A stretch of 36,061 bases of DNA from positions 1-36,061 of the forward strand of contig CAIYUO010000021.1 of assembly GCA_903929425.1 (NCBI GenBank), written 5' to 3'. The DNA is from an uncultured Bacteroidota bacterium (lineage in GTDB: Bacteria > Bacteroidota > Bacteroidia > Chitinophagales > Chitinophagaceae). Below the pieces are notes generated by a model, which had not been told where the DNA came from, ran no database searches, and worked only from the letters and a program-made list of their open reading frames with translations. Each line of letters begins with the position of its first letter. Position 1 is the first letter of the stretch. Positions 32,296-36,061 of the stretch are shown here, piece after piece. The translations under genes and the position numbers were made by a program.

Positions 32296-33303
32296 TTAGG
32301 GAGCATAGGATGATGTAGCAAAAATTTTATCAGCCGGAGTTGCTAACATAGCTTCCATAGATATACCCTTTTGCAGTTTTTGATGCATCCAACTTTCTAC
32401 CATTCTATAACCTATATATTTACCAACGTTACTAGGAATTGACTCACTAAAAATACTACTACTTTCCCCCTCCTGCATAAAATTATCAATGTCTGTTATA
32501 TTGGTTGAGTAAGTCAACTTTTCATGCAAAATGTAGTCCCAAATATTAGCCTCTTGACCTTTTAAATTATCATACTGTTCCTTTGTATAACCATATTTTA
32601 TCGAGTCCGGTGAATTAGGGAAACAAGCATTTATAATGTATTGTAGCTTTCCTGCCTCAATCATATGTTGCATTAAATTTTGTGTATTAGCAGGTTGAAT
32701 ATAAATATCACTCAAAATATTTTGAACACTATTAACGGCAATGTATTCAGGGGCATAGCGCTTACTCAAGAAGGTAGGATAAATGGTTTGTATGGATTCA
32801 TCTGAGTACCATTTAGCATTTGCACCTAAATGCATTTGTAACCCAACTGCCAAGGCATCAACAGTAACAATATTTCCAAAAGATTCAAATGGACCAACAA
32901 ATAAAATAATATTGTGCGTTAAATTATATTTAGGAAAATAATAGTGGAGCCTTTTAAAGGAAGACTCCAATTCAGGTTTTGCGATCTTGATAGCATTTAC
33001 TTGCTGGGCTGCTTGATAAATGGGGAAATGTAGTCTGTAAAAGGCCTTCATATTAGGCGTATCATTGATTGACTTTAACATTAATACTTTTTGTATAAAG
33101 TCTATCCCAAATCCAGGGTATTGCGCTAGTAATTTTGTAATTGATTTTTTGATTTGCATCGTATCCATCGCAAAAAAAGCACTATCAAATCTTTGAATTT
33201 TAATTTCAAAATTTGCAGCATTTTTAGCAGGGTCCTGGCTATTTAATCCACAACCCGATATAAATAATAAAACAGGGATTAAAGCTACAACTATATAACG
33301 CAT
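32296..33303 (-). CDS. gldB: Gliding motility lipoprotein GldB
   Basis: 335 aa. A lipoprotein signal peptide ends in the lipobox ISGC with Cys18 as the lipidated residue. The body resembles GldB: FEIKIQRFDSAFFAMD after the signal, LLAQYPGFGIDF, IILFVGPFESFGNIVTVDALAVGLQMHLG, and the C-terminal NVGKYIGYRMVESWM. GldB is essential for gliding and type IX secretion in Flavobacterium, where its gene lies next to nadE; here nadE is the divergent neighbour, with 55 bases between start codons. Presence of the gene does not prove gliding, because many non-gliding Bacteroidota keep it. Its exact biochemical role is unknown. Confidence 0.87.
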   Translation of the reverse strand: MRYIVVALIPVLLFISGCGLNSQDPAKNAANFEIKIQRFDSAFFAMDTMQIKKSITKLLAQYPGFGIDFIQKVLMLKSINDTPNMKAFYRLHFPIYQAAQQVNAIKIAKPELESSFKRLHYYFPKYNLTHNIILFVGPFESFGNIVTVDALAVGLQMHLGANAKWYSDESIQTIYPTFLSKRYAPEYIAVNSVQNILSDIYIQPANTQNLMQHMIEAGKLQYIINACFPNSPDSIKYGYTKEQYDNLKGQEANIWDYILHEKLTYSTNITDIDNFMQEGESSSIFSESIPSNVGKYIGYRMVESWMHQKLQKGISMEAMLATPADKIFATSSYAP

Positions 33304-33358
33304 GTGTGAAATTACAAAAAAAGGAGGTTTATTTATATTAAAAACCGAACTTTACCCA

Positions 33359-35041
33359 ATGAAAATTTGCATAGCACAACAAAATTATCATATTGGCAAC
33401 TTTGAGCAGAACACGCATAAAATGTTATGCGCTATTGAGGAAGCAAAAAAACAGGGAGCAGATTTAATATTGTTTAGCGAGATGAGTGTTTGTGGCTATC
33501 CTGCAAGAGACTTTGTAGAATTCAACGACTTCATCAATAAATGCTATGAAAGTATTGAGACCCTCAAGAATGCAGCAGATAATATTGGTGTATTAATCGG
33601 AAGTCCTGCTCGAAACACAAATATAAAAGGCAAAGATTTATTTAACGCCGCATTTTTTTTATATGAACAAAAAATAGTTGCTGAAATACATAAAACACTT
33701 TTACCTACCTATGATGTGTTTGATGAAAATAGATACTTTGAACCAGCCGATGAATGGAAAGTTGTAAATTTTAAAGGAAGTAAATTAGCAATTACTATTT
33801 GTGAAGACATTTGGAACCTAGGTGATAACCCATTGTATAGAATTTGCCCAATGGATAAAATGATGGATCAACAACCCGATATCTTATTAAACTTAAGTGC
33901 TTCCCCATTTGATTATACCCATGACGAAGACCGCAAAGCAACCATTAAAGCCAATGTAATTAAATACAAGAAGCCTTTGTTTTATTGTAACGCAGTGGGT
34001 AGTCAAACGGAGATTGTTTTTGATGGTGGTTCTTATGTTTTTGATAAGGATGCCAACTTATGTGGTGCACTTCCTATGTTTGAAGACGCCATGCAAACTT
34101 TTGAATGTAATGATGATGGAACCATTAATGCACCCATACTAGAATCTGCAGCACGTTTACCTAATAAAGAATTAAACCCAAAAGTTTTAGTCCCTGAATT
34201 AAATATTGACCAAGTATACAAAGCATTGGTTTTAGGGGTAAGTGATTACTTCACAAAAATGGGTTTTAAAAAAGCCATCATTGGTTCATCGGGAGGCATT
34301 GATTCGGCTGTTACATTGGCTATAGCTTGCGAAGCTTTAGGAAAGGAAAATGTACATGCAATATTAATGCCTTCTCCTTACTCAACCCAACACTCCATTG
34401 ACGATGCAGTGCAACTAAGTAAAAATTTAAATAACCAATACGATATTATTCCCATTAAAGAAGTGTATGAAAGTTTTTTAAAAACGTTGAAGCCCATATT
34501 TAAGGAACTACCTTTTTCATTAGCTGAAGAAAATATACAAAGTCGTTCACGTGGAAATATTTTAATGGCAATCGCAAATAAATTAGGTTACATATTATTA
34601 AATACTTCCAATAAAAGTGAATTGGCAACTGGCTATGGAACGTTATACGGCGATATGGCAGGAGGATTAGGTGTTTTAGGAGATTGCTATAAGATGCAAG
34701 TGTATGAGCTGGCCAGGTATATCAATAGAAATCATGAGATTATCCCTCAAAATATTATTGATAAAGAACCTAGTGCTGAACTACGACCAGATCAAAAAGA
34801 CAGTGATAGCTTACCAGACTATGCAATTTTAGATCAGGTATTATACCAGTATATTGAAAAGCGTGCTGATCCTTCTGCAATTAAATTATTAGGATTCGAG
34901 GAATCACTTGTGGACCGTACCTTAAAAATGGTGAATACAAATGAGTATAAGCGAAATCAATTTTGCCCAATTATACGGATATCACCAAAAGCATTTGGGG
35001 TAGGCAGAAGAGTTCCCATTGTTGGAAAATATTTAAGCTAA
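33359..35041 (+). CDS. nadE: Glutamine-dependent NAD+ synthetase
   Basis: 560 aa from ATG 33359 (MKICIAQQNYHIGNF); the frame opens at 33302, but that would overlap gldB and add an unrelated 19 residues. The N-terminal nitrilase-type amidotransferase (about 1-265) has its Glu-Lys-Cys triad in FSEMSVCGYP, HKTLLP and ITICEDIW. The C-terminal synthetase has the ATP pyrophosphatase loop SSGGIDSA (about residue 310) and STQHSIDDA. Ammonia from glutamine is passed to deamido-NAD to make NAD. The stop is followed after 4 bases by the namZ start, so these two are probably one operon. Confidence 0.95.
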   Translation: MKICIAQQNYHIGNFEQNTHKMLCAIEEAKKQGADLILFSEMSVCGYPARDFVEFNDFINKCYESIETLKNAADNIGVLIGSPARNTNIKGKDLFNAAFFLYEQKIVAEIHKTLLPTYDVFDENRYFEPADEWKVVNFKGSKLAITICEDIWNLGDNPLYRICPMDKMMDQQPDILLNLSASPFDYTHDEDRKATIKANVIKYKKPLFYCNAVGSQTEIVFDGGSYVFDKDANLCGALPMFEDAMQTFECNDDGTINAPILESAARLPNKELNPKVLVPELNIDQVYKALVLGVSDYFTKMGFKKAIIGSSGGIDSAVTLAIACEALGKENVHAILMPSPYSTQHSIDDAVQLSKNLNNQYDIIPIKEVYESFLKTLKPIFKELPFSLAEENIQSRSRGNILMAIANKLGYILLNTSNKSELATGYGTLYGDMAGGLGVLGDCYKMQVYELARYINRNHEIIPQNIIDKEPSAELRPDQKDSDSLPDYAILDQVLYQYIEKRADPSAIKLLGFEESLVDRTLKMVNTNEYKRNQFCPIIRISPKAFGVGRRVPIVGKYLS

Positions 35042-35045
35042 TAAT

Positions 35046-36061
35046 ATGAATAAAGTATTTGGAATTATGTTAATTTTTTTGTTGTCATTTACTACATCAA
35101 ATGCACAACAACCCATTTTACCTGGCGCTTATCAAACTACTCAATATTTACCTTTATTAAAAAATAAAAGAGTTGGTCTATTTACCAATCAAACAGCAAC
35201 TATCGGTAATACACACTTGATTGACAGCTTACTTAAAGCAGGTATTAAAATTCAAAAAGTATTTACACCCGAGCATGGATTGAGAGGTACTGCAGATGCG
35301 GGTGAAAAAGTAAGCGATGAAGTAGATGCAAAAACAGGTATTAAGATTGTGTCCTTATACGGAAAAAAGAATGCCCCTGATAGCACCGACTTATTAGATA
35401 TTGATGTTTTATTGTTTGATGTACAAGACGTAGGAACACGCTTTTACACCTATATTAATTCACTGCAGTATTTGATGGAGTCTGCAATATTAAATCATAA
35501 ACCATTAATCATATTAGATAGACCTAATCCAAATGGACACTATGTTGATGGACCCATTTTAGAAAAACCATTTGCAAGTGGTGTTGGTAAGCAACCTATT
35601 CCAATTGTATATGGCTTAACAATAGGCGAATATGCTCAAATGCTAAGAGGTGAGCAATGGATGAAAATGGATCTTTCAAAAGCTGCAGAAAATGCAAAAT
35701 GGTCTTTGACTATTATTCGAAATAAAAACTATGACCACAAGTCAAAGTATACTATAAAGGTAGCGCCCTCACCAAATTTACCAGATATGATTTCAATATT
35801 ATGGTACCCTACTACTTGTTTAGTGGAAGGTACTGTAATGAGCGAAGGTAGAGGCACTCCTCATGCGTTTGCTTATATTGGACATCCTATTATTACCAAC
35901 CAAAAATTTAGCTTCACCCCCAATCCTAGAATGGGTGCCATGTCCTCCAAATTATACGGACAAACCTGCTATGGATGGGATCTCACAAAAGTCAATCCTC
36001 CAAAAGATAAAATAGACTTAGCATTGATTATAGAAATGTACAAAAGCTTTCCACAGAAAGA
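35046..36061 (+). CDS. namZ: NamZ-family exo-beta-N-acetylmuramidase (DUF1343), partial
   Basis: 338 residues visible; the 3' end lies beyond the window (family about 380-420 aa). A Sec signal peptide (GIMLIFLLSFTTSNAQQ) sends it to the periplasm or outside. The DUF1343 signatures are clear: RVGLFTNQTAT, FTPEHGLRG, DVLLFDVQDVGTRFYTYI, LDRPNPNG, and the VEGTVMSEGRGT segment. NamZ from Bacillus releases terminal MurNAc from peptidoglycan fragments. Here it could supply MurNAc to the AmgK/MurU-like salvage pair about 31 kb away. It follows nadE by 4 bases. Confidence 0.88.
   Translation, partial: MNKVFGIMLIFLLSFTTSNAQQPILPGAYQTTQYLPLLKNKRVGLFTNQTATIGNTHLIDSLLKAGIKIQKVFTPEHGLRGTADAGEKVSDEVDAKTGIKIVSLYGKKNAPDSTDLLDIDVLLFDVQDVGTRFYTYINSLQYLMESAILNHKPLIILDRPNPNGHYVDGPILEKPFASGVGKQPIPIVYGLTIGEYAQMLRGEQWMKMDLSKAAENAKWSLTIIRNKNYDHKSKYTIKVAPSPNLPDMISILWYPTTCLVEGTVMSEGRGTPHAFAYIGHPIITNQKFSFTPNPRMGAMSSKLYGQTCYGWDLTKVNPPKDKIDLALIIEMYKSFPQK

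Noticed and set aside
1..36061. tRNA or rRNA genes, CRISPR arrays, insertion sequences or an origin
   Set aside because: I looked in all intergenic gaps on both strands and saw no cloverleaf-like or spaced-repeat patterns, transposase genes or DnaA-box clusters; small RNAs without clear structure could be missed by eye.

Overview
This is an AT-rich stretch of a Bacteroidota chromosome, most likely from the Chitinophagales/Chitinophagaceae. That placement is an inference from gene content: PorT and GldB (type IX secretion/gliding), bacillithiol synthesis (BshA), a non-SusC TonB receptor with a carboxypeptidase-like domain, an ApaG-GldB-NadE neighbourhood, Bacteroidota-type -7 boxes (TAnnTTTG) and no obvious Shine-Dalgarno sites. 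I see no rRNA, tRNA, CRISPR array, insertion sequence or prophage. Genes are dense on both strands and no intergenic gap exceeds 300 bases.

Layout. 1-4486: a partial dTDP-glucose dehydratase (rfbB), a NagX/HGSNAT-like membrane acyltransferase, and a minus-strand pair in which an AmgK-like sugar kinase fused to a RapZ C-terminal domain is followed by a MurU-like nucleotidyltransferase (MurNAc salvage). 4581-9481: a TonB-dependent receptor, an exported SAM hydrolase (DUF62 family) and a Rieske oxygenase alpha subunit. 9540-12602: a umuDC operon whose UmuD has lost both catalytic residues, with two matched palindromes upstream, then a gene for only the C-terminal half of carbamoyl-phosphate synthase large chain. 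12819-17212: M28 peptidase, BshA, class III aminotransferase and gamma-carbonic-anhydrase-like protein. 17202-24849: RsgA, divergent from ubiE-porT-dihydroorotase, then a MutS-like ATPase, YifB/ComM and a DUF4422 glycosyltransferase. 24869-28295: CoA-binding protein, lysine/alanine-repeat histone-H1-like protein and a large zinc metalloprotease. 28460-31724: pyruvate dehydrogenase E2 and a Thermus/Rickettsia-type isocitrate dehydrogenase. 31904-36061: ApaG, GldB, NadE and a partial NamZ (exo-N-acetylmuramidase).

How the genes work together. Much of the window is housekeeping. One recurring theme is peptidoglycan salvage: NamZ can release MurNAc, the AmgK-RapZ fusion can phosphorylate it and MurU can make UDP-MurNAc, while the NagX-like protein may handle GlcNAc sugars. 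A second theme is DNA repair and recombination (UmuDC, MutS-like ATPase, YifB/ComM). A third is pyrimidine synthesis (CarB half and dihydroorotase).

The observations most worth a second look are the non-cleavable-looking UmuD with its candidate operator, the kinase-RapZ fusion, the half-length CarB, the exported SAM hydrolase, and two intergenic regions (near 12.75 kb and 28.4 kb) that share a 12-base motif and the same hairpin arrangement. No wholly new multi-gene defence or mobile system is evident.
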